Positions 1-7,422 of a stretch of DNA of 27,637 nt are shown here, piece by piece. The translations under genes and the position numbers were made by a program. Position 1 is the stretch's first letter. The number at the start of each line of letters is the position of its first letter. The notes under the pieces were generated by a model. The model made no database searches. It saw only the letters and a list, made by a program, of their open reading frames with translations, and was not told where the DNA came from. The stretch comes from Candidatus Kerfeldbacteria bacterium (GTDB taxonomy: Bacteria; Patescibacteriota; Patescibacteriia; Veblenbacterales; UBA10138), in contig JACRFM010000027.1 of assembly GCA_016234305.1 (NCBI GenBank), positions 1 to 27,637 on the forward strand, read 5' to 3'.

Positions 1-2
1 AT

Positions 3-563
3 GAGCTTAATAAGATAGTTTCTAATTTATCACCCGAGGAGCAAGAAAAATTAAAAACCAATCCGGAACTTAGAGCAAAATATCGTGAACAGGCGCAAGT
101 TTTTGGCCTTAAGGCAGGTATTAATGACCCTAAACTGCTTGAAATAGCAGCCGAGAATGAGGCTAATGAGTTGCTCCATGTTGTTCAGTTATCACGCAGG
201 GGGGTGAAAGCTGGTGAAGCTAAATCAATCCCTATAGTTGGCAGCGGTCTCTTTGCCGAATCTTTATTGAAGTACGCTTTAGTGATTGAGGATTTAGAAA
301 CCGGAGATAAAAAAATTGGATTTGAATCGGTTGATGAAATTGGCGGATTTACCAAACAAGCCACTTCTTTTAGGATAAAACTTATGCGTGATACGGAGCT
401 AGGTGACGCGCGTGATATAGATGATTTTAGTAAAGACACAAAAATAGAATGTGAATTTACTGACCCGGAAAGGATAAAATTATTTGCTGGCAAAAAAATA
501 TCACTAGATTGGGATATTATTAACGAATTAGCAAAGAAGTTTAGGACTAAGCATCAAAGTTAA
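3..563 (+). CDS. Unknown protein, 3' part only
   Basis: An open frame runs from the left edge to a TAA stop at 561-563, giving 186 visible codons; the start lies outside the window. An internal TTG at 171 could look like a start, but the frame is open upstream of it and the upstream residues look like ordinary protein (a charged helical stretch, then a Leu/Glu/Ala-rich segment), so I read one longer gene. The C-terminal half is rich in Lys, Asp and Glu with short beta-like segments. I see no membrane segment, signal peptide, Cys cluster or nucleotide-binding motif, and I do not recognise the family. Only 5 bases separate its stop from the PEP-synthase-like gene, so the two are probably co-transcribed. 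Confidence 0.75.
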   Translation, partial: ELNKIVSNLSPEEQEKLKTNPELRAKYREQAQVFGLKAGINDPKLLEIAAENEANELLHVVQLSRRGVKAGEAKSIPIVGSGLFAESLLKYALVIEDLETGDKKIGFESVDEIGGFTKQATSFRIKLMRDTELGDARDIDDFSKDTKIECEFTDPERIKLFAGKKISLDWDIINELAKKFRTKHQS

Positions 564-568
564 CAAGT

Positions 569-1513
569 ATGCAACAATCTATCTTACCTTTTTCCAAAAT
601 CAGCAAAAAAGACGTTGGTTTAGCCGGTGGTAAAGGTGCCAGTTTAGGAGAAATGACCCAGGCGGGTATTCCAGTGCCGCCCGGGTTTGTGGTGCTGGCC
701 GCAGCTTTTGACAGGTTTTTGCATGAAACCGGGTTGGAAATGGATATAGAAGCGCAATTAAAAAAAGTCAGCTATAAGGATATTAATTCAGTGGATAAGT
801 ACAGCACAGTGATACGCGATATGATACATCGCGCTAAAATGCCAAATGATTTAAAACAGGAAATAGTTAAAGATTTTAAAAAGTTAAAAGTAAAATACGT
901 AGCGGTTCGGTCTTCAGCCACGGCTGAGGATTCTACCCAAGCTTCGTGGGCTGGGGAATTGGAAACTTATTTAAATATCACGGAGAAGAGTTTGTTAAAA
1001 CGAGTTAAAGATTGTTGGTCTTCATTGTTTACGCCGCGCGCTATATTTTACCGTCATGAGAAAAAAATGCATAAAGCCAAAGTTTCCGTAGCGGTGGTAG
1101 TACAACAGATGGTGCAATCGGAAATTTCCGGCATTGCTTTTACGGTTCACCCGGTGACCAAAGATAAAAATCAAATGATTATTGAGGCGGGTTATGGTTT
1201 AGGCGAGGCGATAGTCTCGGGGCAGATTACGCCTGATTCTTATGTGGTAGGTAAAAAGCAATTATCTTTACTTGATATTAATATTGCCGAGCAATCCCGC
1301 AAGCTGATTGGTTTGCCAACAGGCGGTAATAAGTGGATGAGTGTTGCTAAAAAGGATGGAACTAAGCAAAAATTATCCGGCAAGCAAATAATTGAACTGG
1401 CTAAAATTTGCGCACATATTGAAAAACGTTACCAGTTTCCTTGCGATATTGAATGGGCCTATTCCGGAGGTAAGTTTTATATAACCCAATCGCGCCCTAT
1501 CACCACGCTTTAA
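569..1513 (+). CDS. PEP synthase-type ATP-grasp domain protein (stand-alone N-terminal module)
   Basis: This 314-residue protein matches the N-terminal pyruvate/PEP-binding, ATP-grasp part of phosphoenolpyruvate synthase and pyruvate phosphate dikinase. Visible marks are GGKGASLGEM (20-29), VRSSATAEDS (113-122), a glycine-rich EAGYGLGEAIVSG segment (206-218), DIEWA (293-297) and a final QSRPIT (307-312), which normally closes this domain. Full PEP synthases are roughly 750-800 residues and continue into a swivelling phospho-His domain and a PEP-binding barrel; both are absent here. A separate protein at 10042-11451 carries a phospho-His domain and might be a partner. The family phosphorylates the mobile His from ATP; the acceptor here is unknown. 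The ATG at 569 follows the upstream stop by 5 bases with no Shine-Dalgarno sequence. The fold is clear; the reaction is inferred. Confidence 0.88.
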   Translation: MQQSILPFSKISKKDVGLAGGKGASLGEMTQAGIPVPPGFVVLAAAFDRFLHETGLEMDIEAQLKKVSYKDINSVDKYSTVIRDMIHRAKMPNDLKQEIVKDFKKLKVKYVAVRSSATAEDSTQASWAGELETYLNITEKSLLKRVKDCWSSLFTPRAIFYRHEKKMHKAKVSVAVVVQQMVQSEISGIAFTVHPVTKDKNQMIIEAGYGLGEAIVSGQITPDSYVVGKKQLSLLDINIAEQSRKLIGLPTGGNKWMSVAKKDGTKQKLSGKQIIELAKICAHIEKRYQFPCDIEWAYSGGKFYITQSRPITTL

Positions 1514-1529
1514 CAATTCATTATTAACC

Positions 1530-1557
1530 ATTTACCGATTCGCGCGAATCGGTAAAT
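1530..1557. repeat. Perfect palindrome upstream of the ArsR-type gene
   Basis: The core at 1531-1556 is a perfect 26-bp palindrome with 13-base arms TTTACCGATTCGC and no spacer; one further A/T pair extends it to 1530-1557. It starts 17 bases after the preceding stop and ends just before the Shine-Dalgarno sequence of the ArsR-type gene. A near copy lies at 1856-1881. There is no T-run after it, so it is a poor intrinsic terminator. It may be an operator for a dimeric regulator or an RNA hairpin next to the ribosome site. Confidence 0.8.
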
Positions 1558-1560
1558 AAG

Positions 1561-1567
1561 AAGGAGG
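1561..1567 (+). promoter_or_regulatory. Strong Shine-Dalgarno sequence of the ArsR-type gene
   Basis: AAGGAGG sits 5 bases before the ATG at 1573. It matters because nearly all other genes here lack such a site. Confidence 0.85.
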
Positions 1568-1572
1568 GGGAT

Positions 1573-1851
1573 ATGAAATTGATTGAATTAGAAAAAATTT
1601 GTCATTTATTGTCGTCGCGTAAAAGATTGGAGATAGTTAGATTGCTGCTTGATGGTCAGGCTAGGTCAGTTGGCGAAATTGCTTCTAAAATACATTTGTC
1701 ATTTAAATCAACTTCAAAACATCTTTTACTGCTTGGCCAAGGTGATTTTTTGGAAAGAAGGCAAGATCGCTACTCCGGGTTGTATCGGATAAATTCCGAT
1801 TTGCCGTTGCGTCTGCGGGAAATTATAAAATTAGTACGCCAATGCGTTTAA
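1573..1851 (+). CDS. ArsR-type winged-helix transcriptional regulator
   Basis: This 92-residue protein is a minimal winged helix: a helical start with RKRLEIVRLLLDG (17-29), a helix-turn-helix around VGEIASKIHLSFKSTSKHLLLL (33-54), and a short wing with ERRQDRYSGLYRI (61-73). The length is typical of ArsR/SmtB-like proteins. I see no paired Cys or His set that would clearly bind metal, so the signal it senses is unknown. An AAGGAGG ribosome site at 1561-1567 is 5 bases from the ATG and is one of only two strong Shine-Dalgarno sequences in the window. Matching palindromes lie immediately before (1530-1557) and after it (1856-1881), the second overlapping the expected -35 zone of the CDGSH gene. 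The regulator may therefore control itself and the neighbouring iron-sulfur genes; this is inference. Confidence 0.85.
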   Translation: MKLIELEKICHLLSSRKRLEIVRLLLDGQARSVGEIASKIHLSFKSTSKHLLLLGQGDFLERRQDRYSGLYRINSDLPLRLREIIKLVRQCV

Positions 1852-1855
1852 TTAG

Positions 1856-1881
1856 TTTACCCTTTCGCGCGAAAGGGTAAA
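1856..1881. repeat. Second palindrome, downstream of the ArsR-type gene and upstream of the CDGSH gene
   Basis: A perfect 26-bp palindrome with arms TTTACCCTTTCGC. Against the 1531-1556 copy it keeps the outer TTTACC/GGTAAA and the inner TTCGCGCGAA and differs only at two symmetric dinucleotides (GA/TC becomes CT/AG), so the two-fold symmetry is preserved. It begins 4 bases after the ArsR-type stop and its right end covers the expected -35 position of the promoter at 1895-1903, where a bound repressor would block transcription. Confidence 0.8.
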
Positions 1882-1894
1882 TAATAAATATTTA

Positions 1895-1903
1895 TGTTAT
1901 ACT
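1895..1903 (+). promoter_or_regulatory. Extended -10 promoter of the CDGSH gene
   Basis: The sequence TGTTATACT fits an extended -10 element (TGn plus TATACT at 1898-1903). The expected -35 position falls inside the palindrome 1856-1881. The mRNA would have a leader of about 20 bases with no Shine-Dalgarno sequence. Confidence 0.6.
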
Positions 1904-1930
1904 TAGAAGATAATTATTAACTTAAGTTAT

Positions 1931-2128
1931 ATGGCTAGATTAGTTAAAAAAACCGCCACCGGGCCTAAGGAGGTTAAGGTAGGTGACAAATCCGTTTGGA
2001 TTTGCATGTGCGGTCTATCTAAAAACCAACCTTTTTGCGACGGTTCTCACCAAAAAACAGCCAATGAGGAATCTAATAAAATATATCGTTATAATGATGA
2101 TGGCAGCCGCGCAGAGGTCAATGAATAA
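1931..2128 (+). CDS. CDGSH-type iron-sulfur protein
   Basis: This 65-residue protein has one CDGSH zinc-finger-like motif that binds a 2Fe-2S cluster through three Cys and one His. All four ligands are visible: C25, C27, C36 and H40, in CMCGLSKNQPFCDGSH. It is a bare single-motif form with no membrane anchor, so probably cytoplasmic. In known CDGSH proteins the cluster is redox active and labile, with roles in cluster transfer or redox sensing. Its place just upstream of an Rrf2 regulator, superoxide dismutase and SUF genes suggests a role in iron-sulfur or oxidative-stress handling. It has its own extended -10 promoter overlapped by a palindrome. Confidence 0.93.
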   Translation: MARLVKKTATGPKEVKVGDKSVWICMCGLSKNQPFCDGSHQKTANEESNKIYRYNDDGSRAEVNE

Positions 2129-2152
2129 GCATTACTTAAGTCGTCAATCCAT

Positions 2153-2177
2153 AACTCCTACCCAAAAGGTAGGAGTT
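2153..2177 (+). promoter_or_regulatory. Hairpin between the CDGSH gene and the Rrf2 gene
   Basis: A perfect inverted repeat with arms AACTCCTACC and GGTAGGAGTT around a CAAAA loop. It lies 24 bases after the CDGSH stop and covers the expected -35 zone of the Rrf2 promoter. It could be a weak terminator, an operator, or both; the tail is only TTTGTG-like, not a T-run. Confidence 0.55.
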
Positions 2178-2179
2178 TG

Positions 2180-2188
2180 TGTTATACT
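2180..2188 (+). promoter_or_regulatory. Extended -10 promoter of the Rrf2-sod-suf operon
   Basis: TGTTATACT is identical to the element before the CDGSH gene. The TATACT box (2183-2188) ends 9 bases before the ATG at 2198, so transcription would begin at or within a few bases of the start codon, giving a leaderless or nearly leaderless mRNA. Confidence 0.65.
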
Positions 2189-2197
2189 GGAATTGCT

Positions 2198-2602
2198 ATG
2201 TTATTAAAGCTTTCTGCCCGCGGTGAATACGGCTTAATGATTTTGAAGTATTTGGCTAAAGTAAAACCCGGTCAGTATTTAAGTCTTAAGGAAATCGCCA
2301 GTCGACAAAAACTACCTGTTAAATATTTGGAACAGGTGGTTAAGGTTTTGGCCCGCGCCAATTTAGTAAAAGCTAAACAGGGAACTCAGGGCGGTTATAA
2401 ATTAAGTATCGGGCCCAAACAAATGAATCTGGCGTTGATTTTAGATGTTTTAGAAGGCGGTATAAAACCGGCTCAGTGCCACCCAGGTTGCCATAATTGC
2501 AAGCGTACGGCGGCTTGCGAAAAAAAGACAGGCTGGAAGAAAATTCATCAGGCGCTGTATAAAAAATTAAACCAAGTAAGTTTGGCAGATCTAATAAAAT
2601 AA
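2198..2602 (+). CDS. Rrf2/IscR-family transcriptional regulator
   Basis: This 134-residue protein has the Rrf2 layout: LSARGEYGLMILKYLA at the N-terminus, a helix-turn-helix (about 28-47, LSLKEIASRQKLPVKYLEQV), the GTQGGYKL wing (62-69), a dimerisation helix, and a Cys cluster at C94, C98, C101 and C107. Three conserved Cys in this region bind an iron-sulfur cluster in IscR and related sensors, so cluster sensing is likely. I chose the ATG at 2198 over an in-frame ATG at 2177 because the family begins at this Met and the -10 box overlaps the upstream one. It is the first gene of a run with sod and sufC-B-D-S, the usual setting of an Rrf2 regulator that adjusts SUF expression to iron-sulfur demand. 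Function is by family; targets are inferred. Confidence 0.93.
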   Translation: MLLKLSARGEYGLMILKYLAKVKPGQYLSLKEIASRQKLPVKYLEQVVKVLARANLVKAKQGTQGGYKLSIGPKQMNLALILDVLEGGIKPAQCHPGCHNCKRTAACEKKTGWKKIHQALYKKLNQVSLADLIK

Positions 2603-2620
2603 TTATTAATTTATTAACCT

Positions 2621-3217
2621 ATGTTTAAATTACCCGATTTACCTTATGCCTATAACGCGCTGGAGCCGTATTTGGATGCGGCCACTATGGAAATTCACCA
2701 TGGCAAACATCATGCCACGTACGTGGTTAAGTTGAACGAAGCCTTGGCTAACCAGCCGGAGCTGTTCAACAAAACAATAGAGGAATTGATTTTGAATTTA
2801 AATAGTGTCCCGGAAAAAATACGCTCAGCGGTTCGCAATCATGGCGGCGGGCATTATAATCATTCTTTGTTTTGGCTTAGTCTATCGCCAGTTAAATCCG
2901 AACCGGCTGGTGAATTAATGGATTTATTAAATAGAGATTTTAGCAGCTTGGAAAACTTTAAAGGACAGTTTACTAAAGCAGCTTTAGGAGTATTTGGCAG
3001 CGGCTGGACATGGTTAGTGAAGGATCAGGCCAATAAGTTAATGGTAATTACCACCGCCAACCAAGATAGTCCATTGAGTCAGGATTTAAAACCACTTTTG
3101 TGTTTGGACGTTTGGGAACATGCTTATTATCTCAAATTTCAAAATCGGCGGACTGATTATGTGACGGCTTGGTGGTCAGTGGTTAACTGGTTAGAAGTGG
3201 CCAAGCGTTTAAGTTAA
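2621..3217 (+). CDS. sodA: Superoxide dismutase, Fe/Mn family
   Basis: This 198-residue enzyme converts superoxide to oxygen and hydrogen peroxide. The metal ligands H26, H81, D163 (LDVWEH) and H167 are all present. The active-site Gln is at Q148 in ANQDSPL, paired with a Gly in GGGHYNH (75-81); this is the manganese-type arrangement, while iron-type enzymes usually place the Gln near the second His. Metal preference is thus likely Mn or flexible, but cannot be settled from sequence alone. There is no signal peptide, so it is cytoplasmic. It lies between the Rrf2 regulator and sufC with short gaps (18 and 7 bases), so superoxide defence appears to share an operon with cluster assembly. No Shine-Dalgarno sequence is visible. 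Confidence 0.96.
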   Translation: MFKLPDLPYAYNALEPYLDAATMEIHHGKHHATYVVKLNEALANQPELFNKTIEELILNLNSVPEKIRSAVRNHGGGHYNHSLFWLSLSPVKSEPAGELMDLLNRDFSSLENFKGQFTKAALGVFGSGWTWLVKDQANKLMVITTANQDSPLSQDLKPLLCLDVWEHAYYLKFQNRRTDYVTAWWSVVNWLEVAKRLS

Positions 3218-3224
3218 CAGGCTA

Positions 3225-3971
3225 ATGGTTTTTCTTAAACTAGAAAAATTATCAGTGTCGGCCGGTAAAATTAAGATATTAAAAAATCTTAATCTTAGTT
3301 TAAGGTCTGGCGAAACTGTGGCCCTAGTGGGGGCTAATGGTTCGGGTAAATCAACTTTAGCGCAGGTGTTAATGGGCAACCCTAATTATCGGGTTGTATC
3401 GGGCAAGGTTAAATTTTGTAATCACAACCTACTTAAGTTTAAACCTGAAGAACGGAGCCAGGCAGGTATATTTTTAGCTTGGCAAAATCCTCCGGTAATT
3501 ACCGGTTTGGCCATTATGGATTATTTACGCGGCATTTATAATCAGCAGCAAAAGGTTAAAAAACTTCCGCTGCTTACCATTGACGGTTTTGCCAAAATGA
3601 TTAAGCCGCTGGTACAGGAATTAGGTTTAAACAGGGTCCTGCAGCGAGATTTTAATGACGGCTTTTCCGGGGGTGAAAAAAAGCGTCTGGAGGCCCTGCA
3701 GATGGCTATTTTGAGGCCCAAATTGGCCATTATAGACGAGATTGACTCAGGGCTCGATATAGATTCGTTTTGGGCTATAAAAACGCTCATAAACCGTTTA
3801 AAAAGGCAAGGCGCAGCCTTTATAGTTATTTCACACTATACCCGGCTTTTGCGGTCTCTTAGACCAGACAAGGTATTAATTATGTCGCAGGGCGAAATAG
3901 TCAAAAACAGTGATAGCACCTTACTTGCCCAAATTGACCAACTTGGGTTTAAGCGATTGCTAAAATCTTAA
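3225..3971 (+). CDS. sufC: SufC, ABC-type ATPase of the Fe-S assembly scaffold
   Basis: This 248-residue ATPase powers the SufBCD scaffold that builds iron-sulfur clusters. Visible motifs are Walker A GANGSGKST (36-44), Q-loop region WQNPP (86-90), the ABC signature FSGGE (147-151), Walker B LAIIDE (167-172), the SufC-typical DEIDSGLD, and H-loop H204. Length is normal for the family and there are no membrane segments, as expected for a soluble subunit. It starts 7 bases after sod and ends 4 bases before sufB, consistent with one transcript. Confidence 0.96.
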   Translation: MVFLKLEKLSVSAGKIKILKNLNLSLRSGETVALVGANGSGKSTLAQVLMGNPNYRVVSGKVKFCNHNLLKFKPEERSQAGIFLAWQNPPVITGLAIMDYLRGIYNQQQKVKKLPLLTIDGFAKMIKPLVQELGLNRVLQRDFNDGFSGGEKKRLEALQMAILRPKLAIIDEIDSGLDIDSFWAIKTLINRLKRQGAAFIVISHYTRLLRSLRPDKVLIMSQGEIVKNSDSTLLAQIDQLGFKRLLKS

Positions 3972-3975
3972 AAAG

Positions 3976-5370
3976 ATGAGCGCGAGTTTTACCAATAAAC
4001 AGTATGAATATGGTTTTTATGACAAAGTAAAACCATATTATATTTTGCGTCCCGGTTTAAGTAAAAGAGTGGTTGAGGAGATTTCCCATTTAAAAAATGA
4101 ACCAGGTTGGATGCAGGAGCGCCGGCGGCTAGGTTATGATTTTTTTGTCAAACGGCCCTTGCCCAATTGGGGTCCGAGTTTACGGGCGCTTGATTTCAGC
4201 AAGTTAAGATATTACGCTACGCCGCTAGATAAGACCGCTGCCGAATCAGGCTACCTGCCCAGCAATGTTAAAAAAACTTTTACTCGACTCGGCATACCGC
4301 CGGTGGAAGTGGATTTTTTAACCGGCAGCGGCGCTCAATACGATTCAGAAATGGTTTATCATGCTCTTAAAAAAGATTGGCAAGACCGGGGCGTGATTTT
4401 TTGCAGTATGGATGAAGCCATTAAAAAACATTCGGAGATAGTGGCTAAATATTTTGGCACCATTATAACCGCCAATGATAATAAACTGGCGGCTCTAAAT
4501 ACAGCTGTCTGGTCAGGCGGCAGTTTTGTCTATATACCCCGGAACGTAAAACTTGATAAACCCTTGCAAACTTATTTTCGGCTCAATGCCCGTAACCTGG
4601 GACAATTTGAACGCACTTTAATAATCGCCGAGGAAGGCAGCGAGGTGCATTATGTGGAAGGCTGTACCGCGCCGGTTTACAATGTTGATTCCTTGCACGC
4701 CGCCGTGGTGGAAATAATCGTCAAACCTTATGCGCGCGTACGCTATACCACTGTGCAAAATTGGTCTAATAATGTTTATAATCTGGTAACCAAAAGAGCT
4801 TATGTGGAAGAGGGTGGTATGATGGAGTGGATAGACGGTAATTTTGGCAGTCAATTAACCATGAAATATCCCAGCGTCATTCTGGCCGGCCACGGCGCTA
4901 AAGCTGAGATTATGTCGCTGGCGGTAGCTGGCGCCTCGCAGCACCAAGACGCTGGCTCTAAAGCCATTCATTTGGCCAGCGATACTAGTTCCAACATTTT
5001 GTCAAAGTCAATCGCGCACCACGGCGGGCGAACCAGCTATCGCGGTTTAATTAAAGTGGCGCCGAAAGCAGCCAACTGCAAAATTAAAGTTAAATGCGAC
5101 GCTTTATTAACGGACAATAAATCGCAGTCTGACACTTATCCGACTATGGATATAAAAAACTCGCGCACCCAAACCGAGCACGAAGCGACCGTAACCAGAG
5201 TCGGTGAGGAGCAGTTGTTCTATTTGCAAAGCCGCGGACTGTCTGAAAGCGAAGCTACTTCTATGATTGTTTCCGGATTTATTGAACCCATCGCGCGCGA
5301 ATTGCCGCAGGAATTCGCCATTGAACTTAACCGGTTGATAAATTTGGAAATGGACGGCAGTGTGGGATAA
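3976..5370 (+). CDS. sufB: SufB, Fe-S cluster scaffold subunit
   Basis: This 464-residue protein is a full-length SufB, the main scaffold of the SufBC2D complex. The C-terminal half shows the family's conserved blocks: HHGGRTSYRGLIKVA (348-362), VKCDALL (372-378) with C374 at the position of the catalytic Cys of E. coli SufB, SQSDTYP (383-389), EHEATV (401-406) and EEQLFYLQSRGLSE near the end. The N-terminal region carries the usual WMQERR (45-50) signature. It is cytoplasmic and works with SufC (4 bases upstream) and the short SufD (13 bases downstream). The ATG at 3976 gives the standard N-terminus; no Shine-Dalgarno sequence is seen. Confidence 0.97.
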   Translation: MSASFTNKQYEYGFYDKVKPYYILRPGLSKRVVEEISHLKNEPGWMQERRRLGYDFFVKRPLPNWGPSLRALDFSKLRYYATPLDKTAAESGYLPSNVKKTFTRLGIPPVEVDFLTGSGAQYDSEMVYHALKKDWQDRGVIFCSMDEAIKKHSEIVAKYFGTIITANDNKLAALNTAVWSGGSFVYIPRNVKLDKPLQTYFRLNARNLGQFERTLIIAEEGSEVHYVEGCTAPVYNVDSLHAAVVEIIVKPYARVRYTTVQNWSNNVYNLVTKRAYVEEGGMMEWIDGNFGSQLTMKYPSVILAGHGAKAEIMSLAVAGASQHQDAGSKAIHLASDTSSNILSKSIAHHGGRTSYRGLIKVAPKAANCKIKVKCDALLTDNKSQSDTYPTMDIKNSRTQTEHEATVTRVGEEQLFYLQSRGLSESEATSMIVSGFIEPIARELPQEFAIELNRLINLEMDGSVG

Positions 5371-5383
5371 CCCCTTTTTAAAT

Positions 5384-6070
5384 ATGCCCAGACAAACAGC
5401 CAAATCCATAACTAATTTCGTTAAATCAATAAATATTGATAAGGACCAATTTCAACAGCTTGACTTATCAGCTTTTTCTGGAGATAGTTTTGTTCTTAAA
5501 TTAAGACATGGAATCAAACTTAATTTAATTCAAACCGCGAGTCGGCCCAACAATGTGCAAATAGAACTTGGTGAAAAATCACTGCTTAATTATTTTGTTG
5601 AATTTAAATACAGTGACAGCGCCATAAATAATTCAATTACCATTAAGTTAAACGGCGCTGGAGCCGAAGTTAATTTGAATATGGTGGTGATTGGCCGGGT
5701 CCAGGGAAAAGCGGCGCTTAAAGTTAAGCTGGAACATTTGGCTCCGAGTACCAAAGGACGAATTCAAATCAGGCGTTTGCAATATGATGCTTCGCAGAGC
5801 GACATAAAAGGTCTGTTGTTTATCGGCCCGCGCGGCTCTGGCACTGATACTTACTTATCCGACAAGTCACTTCTAATTGGCGAGCGCAGTCAGGCTATAT
5901 CTGTACCCCAACTAGAGATAAAAACTAACAATGTTAAAGCCTCCCACGGCGCCGCGGTTGGTCATATTAGCCCGGATGATTTGTTTTATTTGCAAAGTCG
6001 GGGATTATCTAAAGCCAACGCCATTAAATATTTATGCCAGGCTTTTATCGCGCCGGCCTTGCGCAAGTAG
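5384..6070 (+). CDS. sufD: SufD-like scaffold subunit, compact form
   Basis: This 228-residue protein belongs to the SufB/SufD family. Its C-terminal block ASHGAAVGHISPDDLFYLQSRGL has the His (H188) that matches the functional His of SufD, followed by the usual ALRK-type end. Standard SufD proteins are around 400 residues or more, so most of the N-terminal helical domain is missing and essentially only the beta-helix core and C-terminal helices remain. There is no remnant upstream, since SufB ends 13 bases before, so this looks like a naturally small SufD rather than a frameshift. The ATG at 5384 is preferred over a GTG at 5360 that would overlap sufB. It should dimerise with SufB through the beta-helix and bind one SufC. 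Confidence 0.87.
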   Translation: MPRQTAKSITNFVKSINIDKDQFQQLDLSAFSGDSFVLKLRHGIKLNLIQTASRPNNVQIELGEKSLLNYFVEFKYSDSAINNSITIKLNGAGAEVNLNMVVIGRVQGKAALKVKLEHLAPSTKGRIQIRRLQYDASQSDIKGLLFIGPRGSGTDTYLSDKSLLIGERSQAISVPQLEIKTNNVKASHGAAVGHISPDDLFYLQSRGLSKANAIKYLCQAFIAPALRK

Positions 6071-6082
6071 GGTTATTTTGGG

Positions 6083-6088
6083 TATATT
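6083..6088 (+). promoter_or_regulatory. Possible internal -10 box before sufS
   Basis: TATATT ends 6 bases before the sufS ATG in the only gap of more than 20 bases between sufB, sufD and sufS. The spacing fits the leaderless pattern seen elsewhere in the window. No convincing -35 is visible. Confidence 0.35.
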
Positions 6089-6094
6089 AAGCGT

Positions 6095-7306
6095 ATGTTG
6101 GATAATAGCCGCGATTTATTTCCGATATTTTCTGCAGGGGCCGGTAAAAACTTGGCTTATTTAGATAATGCCGCTTCCACTCAAAAGCCGACAGTGGTTT
6201 TAGAACAAATGGACAAGTTTTACCGCACTTCGTATGCTAACGTGCATCGCGGTTTATATAAGCTGGCTGAAAATGCTACCACTGAATACGAAGCGGCGCG
6301 AGAAATCGTGCGTAAATTTATAAACGCCAAGAAGGATAGTGAGATAATATTTACGCGCAATACTAACGCCAGCCTTAATCTGGTGGCGCAAAGTTATTGT
6401 CAGCAGCTAGCGCCGGGTGATGAAATATTGCTTACGGAAATGGAGCATCACGCTAATCTGGTGCCGTGGCAGCAAATGGCGCAGCGCTATAAATTAAAAG
6501 TTCGTTATTTGCCAATTACTACTGAAGGGCGGTTAGATGAGAAAAAGTATGATGACTATTTTAATAGTAGAACTAGGGTAGTTAGCCTTACCGCTATGTC
6601 TAATGTTTTGGGCACAGTACCGGTTTTGGAGCCCTTAATAGCCAGGGCCAAAGCCGCTCGCTCGCGCGTAATAATTGACGCTGCTCAAGCCGTGGCGCAT
6701 TTTCCGGTTGATGTGCAAAAATTGGGTATTGACGCTTTGGCTTTTTCCGGACATAAAATATTCGGTCCCACCGGGATAGGCGTACTTTACGGGCAAGAAG
6801 AATTTTTAAATGCAATTCCGCCGTTTGAATATGGTAGTAATATGATAGACCAAGTGACTTATGAGGCGGCCACTTGGTCGCCTCTGCCGACCAAATTTGA
6901 AGCCGGTACGCCGCCCATTGCCGAGGTAATTGGTTTAGGCGCGGCTTTAGAATTTATTAAGAGGTTAGGTTGGCCGGTCATTTGCCAGCATGAAGCTGAT
7001 TTAACAGCTTATGGCTTGTCGGTGTTATTAAAAGTTAAGAGCCTAAAGATTATTGGCCCCCATACGCCGGAAAACCGCGGTCCGATATTTGCCTTTACAG
7101 TTGATGGCGTTCATCCGCATGATTTAGCCAGCGTGCTTGATTCAGTTGAGGTGGCGGTGCGCTCTGGCCATCACTGCGCTTTGCCCCTACACTCCAAATT
7201 TGGCTTAACTGCCAGCACCCGCGCCAGTTTTACGATTTATAATACCAAACAGGAAATTGACCGTTTGGTTGAGGGCATTAAGCAAACGCAGAAATTATTT
7301 AGTTAA
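6095..7306 (+). CDS. sufS: SufS cysteine desulfurase
   Basis: This 403-residue PLP enzyme takes sulfur from cysteine as an enzyme persulfide for cluster assembly. Key residues are visible: the PLP lysine K221 in FSGHKIFGPTG, H119 in EMEHHAN, D195 in IIDAAQ, and catalytic C361 in RSGHHCALPLH with the short active-site loop of group II (SufS-type) desulfurases. Length is normal. It follows sufD by 24 bases. With SufU as the nearby partner this matches the SufS-SufU pairing of Gram-positive bacteria rather than SufS-SufE. Its stop codon lies at the edge of an AT-rich inverted repeat. Confidence 0.97.
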   Translation: MLDNSRDLFPIFSAGAGKNLAYLDNAASTQKPTVVLEQMDKFYRTSYANVHRGLYKLAENATTEYEAAREIVRKFINAKKDSEIIFTRNTNASLNLVAQSYCQQLAPGDEILLTEMEHHANLVPWQQMAQRYKLKVRYLPITTEGRLDEKKYDDYFNSRTRVVSLTAMSNVLGTVPVLEPLIARAKAARSRVIIDAAQAVAHFPVDVQKLGIDALAFSGHKIFGPTGIGVLYGQEEFLNAIPPFEYGSNMIDQVTYEAATWSPLPTKFEAGTPPIAEVIGLGAALEFIKRLGWPVICQHEADLTAYGLSVLLKVKSLKIIGPHTPENRGPIFAFTVDGVHPHDLASVLDSVEVAVRSGHHCALPLHSKFGLTASTRASFTIYNTKQEIDRLVEGIKQTQKLFS

Positions 7307-7416
7307 TTTCAAAATCCAAATGACAAATGTCAAATCAATGACTAAATGACAAAGTGATGAGATTGAGTTTTAAAAATTGGACCTGATTTGACCTTTGAGC
7401 TTTGTTATTTGAAATT
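7305..7416. repeat. AT-rich inverted-repeat element between sufS and sufU
   Basis: Arms of 33 bases at 7305-7337 and 7384-7416 are imperfect inverted copies (26 of 33 positions match by eye), each starting with AATTTCAAA when read inward. The arm is built of near repeats of the words CAAATGACAAATG. The 46-base centre is unremarkable. A related element is at 8236-8338. It replaces nearly the whole sufS-sufU gap and could have been inserted there. Confidence 0.7.
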
Positions 7417-7422
7417 TTTAGT

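Noticed and set aside
1530..1881. The twin palindromes as intrinsic terminators
   Set aside because: Neither is followed by a T-run on either strand, one sits directly before a ribosome site, and both lie upstream of genes; kept as possible operators instead.
5360..5383. GTG start for SufD overlapping sufB
   Set aside because: Adds eight residues without family likeness; ATG 5384 gives a normal gap.
5107..5409. 100-codon - strand frame across the sufB end
   Set aside because: It lies opposite strongly conserved sufB codons and has no known protein features.
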